Shown here: one piece after another, positions 15,721-24,797 of the stretch
Numbering within the stretch: the stretch's first letter is position 1
How the letters are laid out: each line of letters begins with the position of its first letter
Origin: Advenella sp. S44
GTDB lineage: Bacteria > Pseudomonadota > Gammaproteobacteria > Burkholderiales > Burkholderiaceae_B
DNA length: 64,000 nucleotides
NCBI RefSeq assembly: GCF_002810445.1
Contig: NZ_NEXS01000010.1
Coordinates: forward strand, 186,001-250,000
Reading direction: 5' to 3'
Position numbers and translations under genes: made by a program
The notes under the pieces: generated by a model
The model's input: only the letters and a program-made list of their open reading frames with translations
What the model was told of the DNA's origin: nothing
Database searches by the model: none

Positions 15721-16812
15721 TTACACGTTAAACAGGAAATTGAGCACGTCGCCGTCCTTGACCACATACTCTTTACCCTCGGCTCGCATTTTGCCGGCTT
15801 CCTTGGCGCCCTGCTCGCCCTTGTGTGCGATAAAGTCGTCATAGGCAATGGTTTGCGCACGAATAAAGCCGCGCTCAAAATCGGTATGAATCGCACCCGC
15901 AGCGCGAGGAGCCGTATCGCCCACGTGGATCGTCCAGGCACGCACTTCCTTGACGCCGGCAGTAAAGTAGGTGTGCAGACCAAGCAGGCGAAACGCCGCT
16001 CGAATTACGCGATTCAGGCCTGGCTCATCCATGCCCATGTCATCCAGAAATACGCCTTTATCCTCGTCATCAAGATCGGCAATCTCGGCTTCGATGGCAG
16101 CGCAGACGGCCACGACTGGCGCATTTTCCTTGGCGGCAAACTCCTGTACCGCAGTCAGATGGGCATTGTCGGTAAACCCGTTTTCCTTAACATTGGCAAC
16201 GTACATCGCAGGTTTGGCCGTGATGAAACAGAAAGGCCTGATCAGATCCTGGTCGTCCTTATCCAGATTCATGGAACGAATGGTCCTGGCTTCGTTGAGC
16301 ACCGCAATGATTTTTTCCAGGAGCGCTGCCAGTTTCTGCGCTTCCTTGTCACCGGCCCTGCCGGTTTTCTGAGCGCGCGACAGCGCTTTTTCGGCAGAGG
16401 CCATATCGGCCAGCGCCAGCTCGGTATTGATCACTTCAATATCGGAGATCGGATTGACCTGGCCGGCAACGTGAATCACATTCTCGTCTTCAAAGCAACG
16501 CACGACATGCACAATCGCGTGGGTTTCGCGGATATTGGCCAGAAACTGGTTGCCCAGGCCCTCGCCCTTGGAAGCGCCAGCCACCAGACCGGCAATATCC
16601 ACAAACTCTACCGTGGCAGGCAGAATGCGCTCGGGCTTGACCACCTCGGCCAGTTTAGTCAGGCGCTCATCGGGCACCTCAACAATACCGACGTTCGGTT
16701 CGATGGTGCAGAACGGATAGTTTTCTGCCGCGATGCCCGCTTTGGTCAGGGCGTTAAAGAGCGTGGATTTGCCCACGTTGGGCAGTCCGACAATCCCACA
16801 TTGAAGAGCCAT
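15721..16812 (-). CDS. ychF: Redox-regulated ATPase YchF (Obg-like)
   Basis: 363 residues. A TRAFAC-class P-loop protein of the Obg family that hydrolyses ATP and associates with ribosomes. The P-loop [15 protein letters not shown] is at 8-22, [20 protein letters not shown] carries the G3 motif, and a C-terminal TGS-like domain ends [20 protein letters not shown]. The NxxE-type change in the G4 region favours ATP over GTP in this family. Single gene with its own terminator. Confidence 0.95.
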   Translation of the reverse strand: MALQCGIVGLPNVGKSTLFNALTKAGIAAENYPFCTIEPNVGIVEVPDERLTKLAEVVKPERILPATVEFVDIAGLVAGASKGEGLGNQFLANIRETHAIVHVVRCFEDENVIHVAGQVNPISDIEVINTELALADMASAEKALSRAQKTGRAGDKEAQKLAALLEKIIAVLNEARTIRSMNLDKDDQDLIRPFCFITAKPAMYVANVKENGFTDNAHLTAVQEFAAKENAPVVAVCAAIEAEIADLDDEDKGVFLDDMGMDEPGLNRVIRAAFRLLGLHTYFTAGVKEVRAWTIHVGDTAPRAAGAIHTDFERGFIRAQTIAYDDFIAHKGEQGAKEAGKMRAEGKEYVVKDGDVLNFLFNV

Positions 16813-17206
16813 TGAATTTCCTTAGATATCAGCATATTTACACCCTGCATGAGCATTATCGAGGTGCCCATCGAACGAATCGACGCCGGTTTGCAGCGGG
16901 TGGGCCGTTTCCAGACGAGACCTGAAAACCAGCACATATTTCAAGATTTTGTTTACGTTTTGAACAAAAAAAGTGATTGTAACCTTCTCTGACGTTCTTC
17001 TTGATGGATTAGCGTCTTCCAACACAAGAATGGGACTGATCCGGCGTGCTTTTCCGCCCGCGTTGTAGGCCCAAGCGGGCAATAGCAGGAACGCTTCCAG
17101 AATCTTTTGCTCCGTTCCATAAAAGCCCAGGATTTGTCGATCTGGCAGAACGCATGGCTGCCACTACACCCCTGACTCTTGCGCGCAGTCACTTATTGCG
17201 GTTGCC
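16813..17206. other. 394-bp gap between ychF and the CPBP protease gene
   Basis: Mixed composition with a T/A-rich patch near 16940-16980. It must hold the ychF promoter and the 3' end of the pth-CPBP transcript. Short open frames on the minus strand lack Shine-Dalgarno sequences and domain signatures. No RNA gene or repeat recognised. Confidence 0.5.
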
Positions 17207-17947
17207 CTAGCGACCCTGCAGTACAAGCCAGATCAGCAGCAACGGCCCGCCGTTGAACATCATATGCATGACTATCGCGGTCCCGATCCCGGATCGTACG
17301 CGCATCCAGGCCAGAACCAGGCCGGTCATCCATTGCGGCATGACCATGATCGGATAAATCCACCAGGGGGTCTCGTTCAGTTTGAAGTTATTCAGATGCA
17401 CAAAGGCGAAACCCAGCACCGATAGGTGAAAGACCCAGGGAAACCACTGCACATACCACTTGCGGATGTGCCATGGCAGTGCTTCGTTGTTGCCGACAAA
17501 ACCTCGGAACTTGAGCGCGGCAAGCAGCGCCAGCACCAGGATAAAGGCACCGATGCTCAGCCATGACGGCCCCGAAAAAACCACCATCATCATGACTGGC
17601 AGCACCCAGAGAATGGCGCGCGGATAGCGCAGACTGTAGCGAAACAGCATTTCCTCGACCAGCGGCGCCCACAGCACGGCCATCAGCCACGGAATATTAT
17701 CCGGATCCAGCCGGTGCCGAGCGCCGCCGCTTTCGGCAGCGCTCAAGGCCAGCGGGGCAAGCACAAACAGATTGACAAACCACAGTAGCGCCACCCAGCC
17801 CAGCATGCGGCCAAAAGGGACATTCGGACACCAGTCGCGCCACCAGCCAGAGCCGCCGCCCCGCTGGGCCACACGTGGCGTAAAGTGCGGCCGGCGCAAA
17901 AATCGCAGAAAAACACCGACATCGGCACGGAACGTCACGCTGCTCAT
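17207..17947 (-). CDS. CPBP family intramembrane glutamic endopeptidase
   Basis: 246 residues, multi-spanning membrane protein. The CPBP (CAAX protease and bacteriocin-processing, ABI) motifs are present: EExxxR as [13 protein letters not shown] (about 93-105), FxxxH as FAFVHLNN, and the C-terminal HxxxN as HMMFN. These residues form the active site of Rce1-type glutamic proteases. The substrate is unknown. Its start overlaps the pth stop (ATGA), so translation is probably coupled to pth. The N-terminal ~45 residues are cytosolic and Arg/Gly-rich. Confidence 0.82.
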
Positions 17948-18549
17948 GGACTTGCCTGTCGCAAGGCAGCGAGTCGACGCGAAGCGGCGGCAAAGTCGCC
18001 ATCGAGCAGCGATATCAGAATTTGCCTGGCGCTGTTTATCTCATAATCAATCAGCGGCATCTCTTCTTTGCCAGGCATGGACAGTACGTAATCGGCCACG
18101 CCCTGCGCCAGGCCGCGATCACGCGGATGGCCTATACCCAGGCGCAAGCGCCAGTAGTCGGCTGTGCCAAGCGTTGTCTGAATGTCCCGCAGGCCGTTAT
18201 GGCCGGCATGGCCACCGCCTTTTTTCAGCTTCACATCCCCGGGGGGCAGGTCCAGTTCGTCGTGCAACACCAGCACCTGCTCGGATTCAATTTTGAAAAA
18301 CCGCGCAACCGTACCCACGGACTGGCCCGAACGGTTCATATAGGTGGCCGGCTTGAGCAGGTAAACGGCCTGGCCGTCGTGACGCGCTCGCGCCAGTTGC
18401 CCAAAGAAACCGGTTTCCAGTGTGAACTGGGTTTTCAAGTCGTCGGCATAGTGGTCGGCGAGCCAGAATCCGGCATTGTGGCGCGTGGATTCGTACTGCT
18501 GGCCAGGATTTCCCAGCCCGACAATCAGACGGATAGGCAACGATGCCAT
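17944..18549 (-). CDS. pth: Peptidyl-tRNA hydrolase
   Basis: 201 residues. Releases peptides from prematurely dissociated peptidyl-tRNA. Family motifs: [20 protein letters not shown] near the N-terminus (His is catalytic), [28 protein letters not shown], and [12 protein letters not shown] chose the ATG at 18549, which starts [16 protein letters not shown] and has AGGGAA upstream; a longer frame to 18666 adds 39 non-conserved residues. It follows rplY, as in many betaproteobacteria, but an apparent terminator lies between them. Confidence 0.95.
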
Positions 18550-18573
18550 GTACACAATTCCCTGCAGTTTACG

Positions 18574-18608
18574 AAACAAACCCCCGAAATGCGGATGCAC
18601 TGCGGGGG
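18574..18608 (-). terminator. Possible terminator/attenuator between rplY and pth
   Basis: Stem CCCCCG / CGGGGG (18603-18608 with 18581-18586 on the plus strand), followed on the minus strand by TTTGTTT. The loop is long (16 nt). Partial read-through would explain a pth gene in series with rplY. Confidence 0.5.
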
Positions 18609-18683
18609 CGTACCAGAATAATGGCCTGGCCGGCAAGACCGGCCGCGTTACCCCGCCTTCAGGCAAGGTAACACATTCAAGAC

Positions 18684-19331
18684 TTACTTGGCGTCGTCTT
18701 CAGCTGGCTTGTCAGATTTCTCTGCATCAGCCACTTGGTCTTCGCCTTCAACTGTGTCGTCATCGGCACTGTCTGCAACCACAAGTGCGGTTGCCAGTAC
18801 GGGGCTTTCTTCGCCAACAATGACGAACTCAACACCGGCAGGTGCTGTGACGTCTGACAGGTGCACAACTTCATTGACTTGCATCTTGCCAAGGTCAACT
18901 TCAATGAACTGAGGCAGATCTTTAGGCAAGCAGGTAACGTCGATGTCGTTCAGTACAGTCGTAATTGTTGCACTTTGCAGTTTGACCGCAGGAGACTCAT
19001 CACCGTTGATAAAGTGGAAAGGAATGCGCGTTGTAATCGCCTCATTGGCGCTGACACGCTGAAAATCCACATGCAGCACTTGCGGCTTGTAAGAGTGCCA
19101 TTGTACGGCACGCAGCAGAACACTCTGTTTTTTGCCGTCAAGCATCATGTCCAGAACAGACGTATGGAATGGCGCTTTACGCAGTGCGTGGAAAATCTGG
19201 TTGTGGTCAAGTTCGATGCTTTGCGCTTCGCCTTTTCCACCATAAACAATGGCCGGTACACGGCCGGCGCGACGCAGGCGGCGGCTCGCACTCGATCCCT
19301 GAACGCTACGCGTGGTGGCTTCAAATTTCAT
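18684..19331 (-). CDS. rplY: 50S ribosomal protein L25/general stress protein Ctc
   Basis: 215 residues. Binds 5S rRNA in the large subunit. The N-terminal L25 domain ([16 protein letters not shown] at about 18-33) is followed by the CTC-type C-terminal beta domain, so this is the long form. It ends with an acidic tail (about 25 residues). The start at 19331 (MKFEATTR) has GGAG 6 nt upstream; the ATG 12 nt earlier overlaps that signal. The 5' leader has a small hairpin AATACCG-N5-CGGTATT (19350-19368). Confidence 0.95.
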   Translation of the reverse strand: MKFEATTRSVQGSSASRRLRRAGRVPAIVYGGKGEAQSIELDHNQIFHALRKAPFHTSVLDMMLDGKKQSVLLRAVQWHSYKPQVLHVDFQRVSANEAITTRIPFHFINGDESPAVKLQSATITTVLNDIDVTCLPKDLPQFIEVDLGKMQVNEVVHLSDVTAPAGVEFVIVGEESPVLATALVVADSADDDTVEGEDQVADAEKSDKPAEDDAK

Positions 19332-19371
19332 GGAAAACTCCAAATAAACAATACCGCATTTCGGTATTTAC

Positions 19372-19398
19372 AAAAAGGCTGAACCGGTTGGCTCAGCC
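19372..19398 (-). terminator. Rho-independent terminator downstream of prs
   Basis: Stem GGCTGA / TCAGCC (plus 19377-19382 and 19393-19398), with GCC..GGT pairing extending inward, followed on the minus strand by TTTTTG. It separates prs from rplY. Confidence 0.75.
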
Positions 19399-19436
19399 AC
19401 CCGACCCGTTGCCGCGACCAGCAACGGACCAAATTC

Positions 19437-20387
19437 TTATTCAACAAACAGCGAACTGACCGATTCTGCATGGGAAATGCGCAAAATGGTCTCGCCCAGC
19501 AGGGATGCCGTGGAAAGCTGGCGGATGCGCGCGCAATCGGCCGCCTCCTGGGACAGCGGAATGGTGTCGGTCACCACCAGCTCGTCCAGCTCGGATTCGG
19601 CGATACGGCCAACCGCAGCACCAGAGAGCACGGCGTGCGTACAATAGGCGTAGACAGCACCGGCACCACGCTCTTTAAGCGCAGAAGCCGCCTTGCACAA
19701 TGTGCCGGCGGTATCGACCATGTCGTCCATAATAATACAGGTGCGGCCATCGACTTCACCAATGATGTTCATGACTTCAGATACATTGGCGCGCGGGCGG
19801 CGCTTGTCGATGATCGCCAGGTCTGCTTCCAGTTGCTTGGCCAGGGCTCGGGCGCGAACCACGCCGCCAATGTCGGGAGACACCACCACCAGATCCTTAA
19901 AATTGCGCTGATCGATATCGGCCAGCAGCACGGGACCGGCGTAGATGTTGTCTACCGGAATATCGAAAAAGCCCTGGATCTGATCTGCGTGCAGATCCAT
20001 GGTAAGCAGGCGGTCAACACCCACGCTCTGCAGCATGTTGGCAACCACTTTAGCGGTGATGGCCACACGAGCCGAACGCGGCCGGCGGTCCTGGCGGGCA
20101 TAGCCAAAGTACGGGATGGCTGCAGTAATACGGCCGGCAGAGGCGCGGCGCAACGCATCGACCATAGTCATGATTTCCATGAGATTGTCGTTGGTCGGCG
20201 CGCAGGTGGGCTGCAGCACGAATACATCGCGGCCCCGCACGTTTTCCAGGATTTCCACCATGACTTCACCGTCAGAGAAACGACCAACGGTCATTTTGCC
20301 CAGCGACATGTCCAAATGATTGACGACGTCTACGGCAAGCCTGGGATTGGCTGTGCCGGTAAAAATCATAAAATTGGTGTTGGTCAT
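19437..20387 (-). CDS. prs: Ribose-phosphate pyrophosphokinase
   Basis: 316 residues. Makes PRPP from ribose 5-phosphate and ATP for nucleotide, His and Trp synthesis. Signatures: [10 protein letters not shown] near the N-terminus, [27 protein letters not shown], the PRPP-binding loop [10 protein letters not shown], and [17 protein letters not shown]. The start [11 protein letters not shown] (20387) is inferred from family N-termini; no good Shine-Dalgarno is visible. It is the last gene of the TPR-lolB-ispE-tRNA-Gln-prs string. Confidence 0.95.
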   Translation of the reverse strand: MTNTNFMIFTGTANPRLAVDVVNHLDMSLGKMTVGRFSDGEVMVEILENVRGRDVFVLQPTCAPTNDNLMEIMTMVDALRRASAGRITAAIPYFGYARQDRRPRSARVAITAKVVANMLQSVGVDRLLTMDLHADQIQGFFDIPVDNIYAGPVLLADIDQRNFKDLVVVSPDIGGVVRARALAKQLEADLAIIDKRRPRANVSEVMNIIGEVDGRTCIIMDDMVDTAGTLCKAASALKERGAGAVYAYCTHAVLSGAAVGRIAESELDELVVTDTIPLSQEAADCARIRQLSTASLLGETILRISHAESVSSLFVE

Positions 20388-20484
20388 GATGACTGGAATC
20401 GGTGAAGTGAATAAAAAAACCGTGATAAGCACATACCGGTTTATAGCGGCTTATTCACGGTTTCCGCACATTGCTGTACGAATT

Positions 20485-20561
20485 TGGCTGGGGCGGAAGG
20501 ATTCGAACCTTCGCATGCTGGAATCAAAATCCAGTGCCTTAACCAGCTTGGCGACGCCCCA
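20485..20561 (-). tRNA. tRNA-Gln (anticodon UUG), CCA encoded
   Basis: On the minus strand the acceptor arms TGGGGCG and CGCCCCA pair, followed by discriminator G and an encoded CCA. The D arm is GCCAAGCTGGTTAAGGC, the anticodon stem CTGGA/TCCAG encloses TTTTGAT with anticodon TTG, and the T arm GAAGG-TTCGAAT-CCTTC is canonical. Length is 77 nt with CCA. The 5' end is only 4 nt after the ispE stop codon, and prs follows about 97 nt downstream, so the tRNA is probably excised from a longer mRNA. Confidence 0.97.
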
Positions 20562-20565
20562 AATT

Positions 20566-21462
20566 CTATATCCAATTATACAGCGGATGCCGGTTGATGC
20601 CCTGACAGACAACGACCTGTTTTACCCACTGGCGCACCTCTGGATAAGAGGCAAGCGCAGATTCTACACGCTGCCGGCATGCCTGGGCCAACTCTGGCGT
20701 ATCAAACGCCATAAAAAAACATGCGCCCGATCCCGTCATTCTGGCCTGTATGCCCTGCGCTTCCAGCCAGCTCACAATAAGCGAAAGTGGTTTGAAAAGG
20801 GCACATGCTGCTGCCTGTAGATCATTTCTGCCAAACAGATGAATATCATGTCCAGCAAAGTCGTGCATTATGATGGATTTTGTGTCCCTTGTCAAATCTT
20901 CATAGCCAAAAACTGTTGCAGTTGAGACACTGATTGCCGGGATGAGTACAACGTAACTTGCGGCAGGCACCGGACAGGGCTGCAGCGCCTCGCCGATTCC
21001 CTGGGCGAAAGCACTCTGGCCAAAGATAAATACCGGCACATCTGCGCCCAATGACAGCCCCAGCACCTGCAAGGCCTCGCGCGATAGCCCGCACTGCCAC
21101 AGCCGGTTCAGCGCTATCAGGGTGCTGGCCGCATCACTGGAGGCGCCGCCCAGGCCGCCGCCTGCCGGAATATGCTTGTCAACCTCAATAGTGACACCGG
21201 CCCGAGCGCCCGATCCGGGACCCGCATGCTGCTGCAGCAGACGCGCCGCGCGCACAATCAGGTCATCGTCATGCGCCACCCCGGCAACGTCGGTGGCGCG
21301 AACAATACTCCCATCGTCGCGCAAAGTGAAATGCAGCCTGTCGGCCAGGTCGATAAAGGTAAAAACCGTTTGCAGCAGATGATAACCATCGGCACGCCTG
21401 CCGGTGACGTGCAGAAACAGGTTCAGCTTGGCCGGCGCCGGAACATCGTACAGCGACCTCAT
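20566..21462 (-). CDS. ispE: 4-diphosphocytidyl-2-C-methyl-D-erythritol kinase
   Basis: 298 residues. GHMP-superfamily kinase of the MEP isoprenoid pathway. The N-terminus PAPAKLNLFLHVTGRRADGYH is typical; the ATP-binding loop is PAGGGLGGASSDAAS (about 96-110), and the C-terminal MTGSGACFFMAFD is the third GHMP motif. The start overlaps the lolB stop by ATGA. lolB-ispE-tRNA-Gln-prs is a conserved betaproteobacterial order. Confidence 0.95.
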   Translation of the reverse strand: MRSLYDVPAPAKLNLFLHVTGRRADGYHLLQTVFTFIDLADRLHFTLRDDGSIVRATDVAGVAHDDDLIVRAARLLQQHAGPGSGARAGVTIEVDKHIPAGGGLGGASSDAASTLIALNRLWQCGLSREALQVLGLSLGADVPVFIFGQSAFAQGIGEALQPCPVPAASYVVLIPAISVSTATVFGYEDLTRDTKSIIMHDFAGHDIHLFGRNDLQAAACALFKPLSLIVSWLEAQGIQARMTGSGACFFMAFDTPELAQACRQRVESALASYPEVRQWVKQVVVCQGINRHPLYNWI

Positions 21463-22046
21463 TCGCTCTCGGTCACCACGCGAACGGTAATGCGATCGCC
21501 CGCCATGGTGCGCTCAAAATTGAGGCGGGTAGGCCCTTTGGCGTCAAAATCGGACATATTCACCTGCCAGCCTGCTTCGCTGAATGTCTGCTTGCTGCGC
21601 ACTGCCTCGGCGCCCTGTCCATCGCGCATTCCCTTGAGCCAGTTGCGCATGCCACTGACCGGAATCGGACTGCCAAGCACCTCGGCCACCAGGGCATCGG
21701 GATCGCTTGCGACTGTACGCTGGCCATTGGAGCGTGTCAGCACGGCCTGATCATCGGCCACGACCACGCGCGCAAGCGTGGACCCCAGCGGATTGGTCAG
21801 GTCCAGCGTGAGCACCGCCCCCGTATCCAACCAGGTAAAGCCGCCCTGCACCGAATCGCGATTGCGCTCGGCACTGCGATCATAAACAGTCAGGGCAAAG
21901 CGCCCGGAACGCTCAAACGTGCCATCGACGCTTGCGCCCGATGGCTGCGCCGGCTTGGTAGGTACCGTGGAACACGCCGCCAGCGTTGCGGCAACCAGGC
22001 CGATTGCTATCAGTCGGGCATAGCGGTGTAAAGCGCGTACATTCAT
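21459..22046 (-). CDS. lolB: Outer membrane lipoprotein LolB
   Basis: 195 residues. Receives lipoproteins from LolA and inserts them into the outer membrane. A lipoprotein signal peptide ends with the lipobox LAAC (Cys at about residue 25) followed by S, consistent with outer-membrane sorting. The mature part has the LolB pattern ERSGRFALTVYD, GGFTWLDTGAVLTLDLTNPLG. Start and stop overlap its neighbours by ATGA on both sides, indicating translational coupling through TPR protein-lolB-ispE. Confidence 0.9.
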   Translation of the reverse strand: MNVRALHRYARLIAIGLVAATLAACSTVPTKPAQPSGASVDGTFERSGRFALTVYDRSAERNRDSVQGGFTWLDTGAVLTLDLTNPLGSTLARVVVADDQAVLTRSNGQRTVASDPDALVAEVLGSPIPVSGMRNWLKGMRDGQGAEAVRSKQTFSEAGWQVNMSDFDAKGPTRLNFERTMAGDRITVRVVTESE

Positions 22047-23824
22047 TTGAGACGGACTCCCAGTCGTTTAAGTGTTTCTTTAAGCGTTTGATTTTCCTTG
22101 TCCAGCTGCCAGCCTTGCTTGAGCATCGCGCGGGCTCTTTTTTTGTCGCCGGTGGACCAGTAGACCTCGGCCAGATGAGCCGCAATATCGGCTTGTGGCG
22201 ACAGTTCAAAGGCATTTTCCAGATACTGGCCAGCCAGCGCGTCGTTGCCCAGCCGGAACTGCAGCCAGCCCATGCTGTCAAGAATGAATGGATTGTCCGG
22301 CGCCAGCTGCACGGCCTTGTCCAGCAACATCTGCGCCTGGTCCAGATTGATGTTCAGGTCGGCAAACACATAGCCCAGCGCATTGTAGGCATCGGGAGAA
22401 TCGGGCTTGATGGCAATGACCCGGCGCAGCAGGGTTTCCATTTCTACGATTTTGCCCTGGCGCTCGTACAGCATGGCCAGATCGTATTTAATGGCCGGGC
22501 TGTCGGGCAGGGCCTTATCGGCCTGCACCAGATGCGTAATCGCCCTGTCGGTGCGGCCCGCAGCTGCCAGCACCTGCGCGGTCGCCAGCTCGACAATCAC
22601 CTTGTCGTCGCGGGTCTCGGTGCGGATTTCGGCAAGCAGCGCCAGCGCTTTATTCAACTGGCCCAGCTTGCCGTACAGGGCGGCCTGTTTCATGCGGATT
22701 TGCGGTAGCGCGGCTACTTCGTCGATCTTATCCAGTTGCGCAATCGCATCCCGATATTTGCCTTCATCTTCGTCGATCTGGGCAAACAGCAGACGGGCAT
22801 CGGTCGATTGCCCCTGGGCATTGGTTTCGGCGTCCGGCAGCGCCTGACGACGCTGTCCCTGCACCTCCAGAAACTCATTCAATCGCGCACGCGCCGTTTT
22901 GTAGCGCTTGGCCTGATAATTGACCTGGGCTTCCAGGTACAACAGGTCGAAATCCTCGGGAAAGGTCTTGCGCATGCGCTTCAGATCGGCCAGGGCCGAT
23001 TCGAACTGCCTGTCATCAACCAGCTGGCTGATGTAAAGCAGACGCACGCGACGGATATTGGGGTGGGCTTCAATGAACTTGCGCCCCAGCGACATGGCCA
23101 GGTCGTGATTGATCGTGACGCCATATTGCAGCACGCGCTCTGCCGCCGCATCGGAATCGGGCCCCAGCGCCAGCGATTTGCGCGCTGCCTCCCAGGCAAC
23201 AACCGGGTTGCCCGCCTGGGCTGCCAGATCGGCCAGCAACAGATGCGCCACCGACAGCGTGTCGCCGTTATTGTCAATGACCTCGGTAAAAACGTCCAGC
23301 GCTTCCTGTTTGTCTTTCATGCGTGCCACCACGGCAGCGGCCTGGTACAGCGCCCGGTCCTTGTTGCCGGCCTCTGCAATCCGCTTGCGCAGCGCCTTCA
23401 CAATACCTGCCGTGTCGCCGTTGCTGGCAGACAACGCCAGCGTGGCGGCGATAGCCTCTTCATCGCCAGGGGCCAGTTTGCTCCAGAGACGCGCCGCCTC
23501 GGCTGCGGCTTGCGATTGGGACGTGGCCAGATACAGATGCATGGCTCGCTTGGCCATGCGAGGCATGTTTCTGTCGCGCGCCAGCGCCATCGCGGTTTCC
23601 GCTGCCATATCGGTCTTTCCTTCCTGGGCAGCGATCTCCATGATCAGCAGGCGGTAAATGTCATCAGCTTCGGTATGGTTGACCAGCACCACGGGCTTGG
23701 CCTGCTCGTTGGACAGGAAATCCAGCACGGCGCGCCGGTCTACCGGCTGGTCAAACTGGGCATGCGCAAGCGCCGTCCACAGGAGCGGAGCAACAAGGGA
23801 TGCGGCGCGAATAACGCTTTTCAT
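22043..23824 (-). CDS. Periplasmic tetratricopeptide-repeat protein
   Basis: 593 residues. A Sec signal peptide (MKSVIRAASLVAPLLWTALA, cleavage after HAQ) is followed by TPR helices throughout; clear copies include SPAIKYDLAMLYERQGKIVE, SPDAYNALGYVFADLNINLD and NPFILDSMGWLQFRLGNDAL. TPR arrays mediate protein-protein contacts; the position immediately before lolB is conserved in betaproteobacteria and suggests an envelope-assembly role (inference). The ATG at 23824 was chosen for the signal peptide; an upstream in-frame start would add 18 residues. Confidence 0.85.
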   Translation of the reverse strand: MKSVIRAASLVAPLLWTALAHAQFDQPVDRRAVLDFLSNEQAKPVVLVNHTEADDIYRLLIMEIAAQEGKTDMAAETAMALARDRNMPRMAKRAMHLYLATSQSQAAAEAARLWSKLAPGDEEAIAATLALSASNGDTAGIVKALRKRIAEAGNKDRALYQAAAVVARMKDKQEALDVFTEVIDNNGDTLSVAHLLLADLAAQAGNPVVAWEAARKSLALGPDSDAAAERVLQYGVTINHDLAMSLGRKFIEAHPNIRRVRLLYISQLVDDRQFESALADLKRMRKTFPEDFDLLYLEAQVNYQAKRYKTARARLNEFLEVQGQRRQALPDAETNAQGQSTDARLLFAQIDEDEGKYRDAIAQLDKIDEVAALPQIRMKQAALYGKLGQLNKALALLAEIRTETRDDKVIVELATAQVLAAAGRTDRAITHLVQADKALPDSPAIKYDLAMLYERQGKIVEMETLLRRVIAIKPDSPDAYNALGYVFADLNINLDQAQMLLDKAVQLAPDNPFILDSMGWLQFRLGNDALAGQYLENAFELSPQADIAAHLAEVYWSTGDKKRARAMLKQGWQLDKENQTLKETLKRLGVRLK

Positions 23825-23969
23825 CGGAATCACAGGCACACGGTAAAGTGGCAGATAACAAAAATCAGATGTTATCATTCCCGCTCAGTTATTATTAATA
23901 AATCCTTAAAACATAAGCATTTTATGTGTGCCAGCGTGCGTTGCGTGCGCCCGTCACCGCCCCTTTCCT

Positions 23970-24797
23970 ATGCCTGAACTACCCGAAGTCGAAACCACCC
24001 GGCGCGGCCTTGACATGATCATTACCGGCAAGCGGCTGCTGGCCGTTCATGTCCATGAAGCGCGAATGCGCTGGCCGGTGACAGCCGATCTGAATCTGAT
24101 TCTGGAAGGAAAACAACTGCTGGCCTGCGAGCGTCGCGGCAAGTACCTGCTGTTGCGTTTTGAACACGGCACCCTGCTGGTGCATCTGGGCATGTCCGGC
24201 TCATTGCGTCACGTTCAGGCGGGAGAGTTTCTGCGCAAGCACGATCATGTGGAATGGTGTTTCGATGGCGCAACGGTACGCCTGAACGACCCGCGGCGTT
24301 TTGGCGCGGTGTTGTGGCATGCTCATGATGCCGGTCCGGTGGCGGCCCATCCGCTGCTGGCGGGGCTGGGCATCGAGCCGTTTGACCCGGCCTTCACGCC
24401 CGAGCGGCTTTATGCCGGACTGCAAAACCGCAGCGTCGCGATCAAGCAGGCGCTGCTGGCCGGCCAGATTGTTGTGGGCGTAGGCAATATTTATGCCTCG
24501 GAAAGCCTTTTTGCTGCCCGCATTCACCCACGCACCCCGGCCAACCGCATTTCACGGACCCGAGCCGCGCGCCTGCATGCAGCCATTCTGGCCACGCTGG
24601 AAAAAGCGCTGGACTCAGGCGGCAGCACCCTGCGCAACTATACGGGCGCCCAAGGCGAGCCCGGCGCGTATTTTGAAATTCATGCTGTCGTGTATGATCG
24701 CCAAAACCAGCCTTGCCGCACTTGTGGCACGCCGATACGCAAGATTGTGCAAGGCCAGCGTGCCACGTTTTTCTGCCCTAAATGTCAGCGCTATTGA
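23970..24797 (+). CDS. mutM: Formamidopyrimidine-DNA glycosylase (Fpg/MutM)
   Basis: 275 residues. Bifunctional base-excision repair enzyme removing 8-oxoguanine and formamidopyrimidines. MPELPEVETTRRGLD supplies the catalytic Pro1 (after Met removal) and Glu2; LRFEHGTLLVHLGMSGSLR and VGVGNIYASESLFAARIHP are core motifs, and the C-terminal zinc finger is CRTCGTPI...FFCPKCQ. The start at 23970 is fixed by the required N-terminal Pro. The 145-bp divergent gap from the TPR gene is AT-rich and includes two inverted repeats (GATAAC-N11-GTTATC at 23854-23876; ACATAA/TTATGT at 23911-23927). The 3' end overlaps the convergent FAD enzyme by 20 bp. Confidence 0.96.
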   Translation: MPELPEVETTRRGLDMIITGKRLLAVHVHEARMRWPVTADLNLILEGKQLLACERRGKYLLLRFEHGTLLVHLGMSGSLRHVQAGEFLRKHDHVEWCFDGATVRLNDPRRFGAVLWHAHDAGPVAAHPLLAGLGIEPFDPAFTPERLYAGLQNRSVAIKQALLAGQIVVGVGNIYASESLFAARIHPRTPANRISRTRAARLHAAILATLEKALDSGGSTLRNYTGAQGEPGAYFEIHAVVYDRQNQPCRTCGTPIRKIVQGQRATFFCPKCQRY

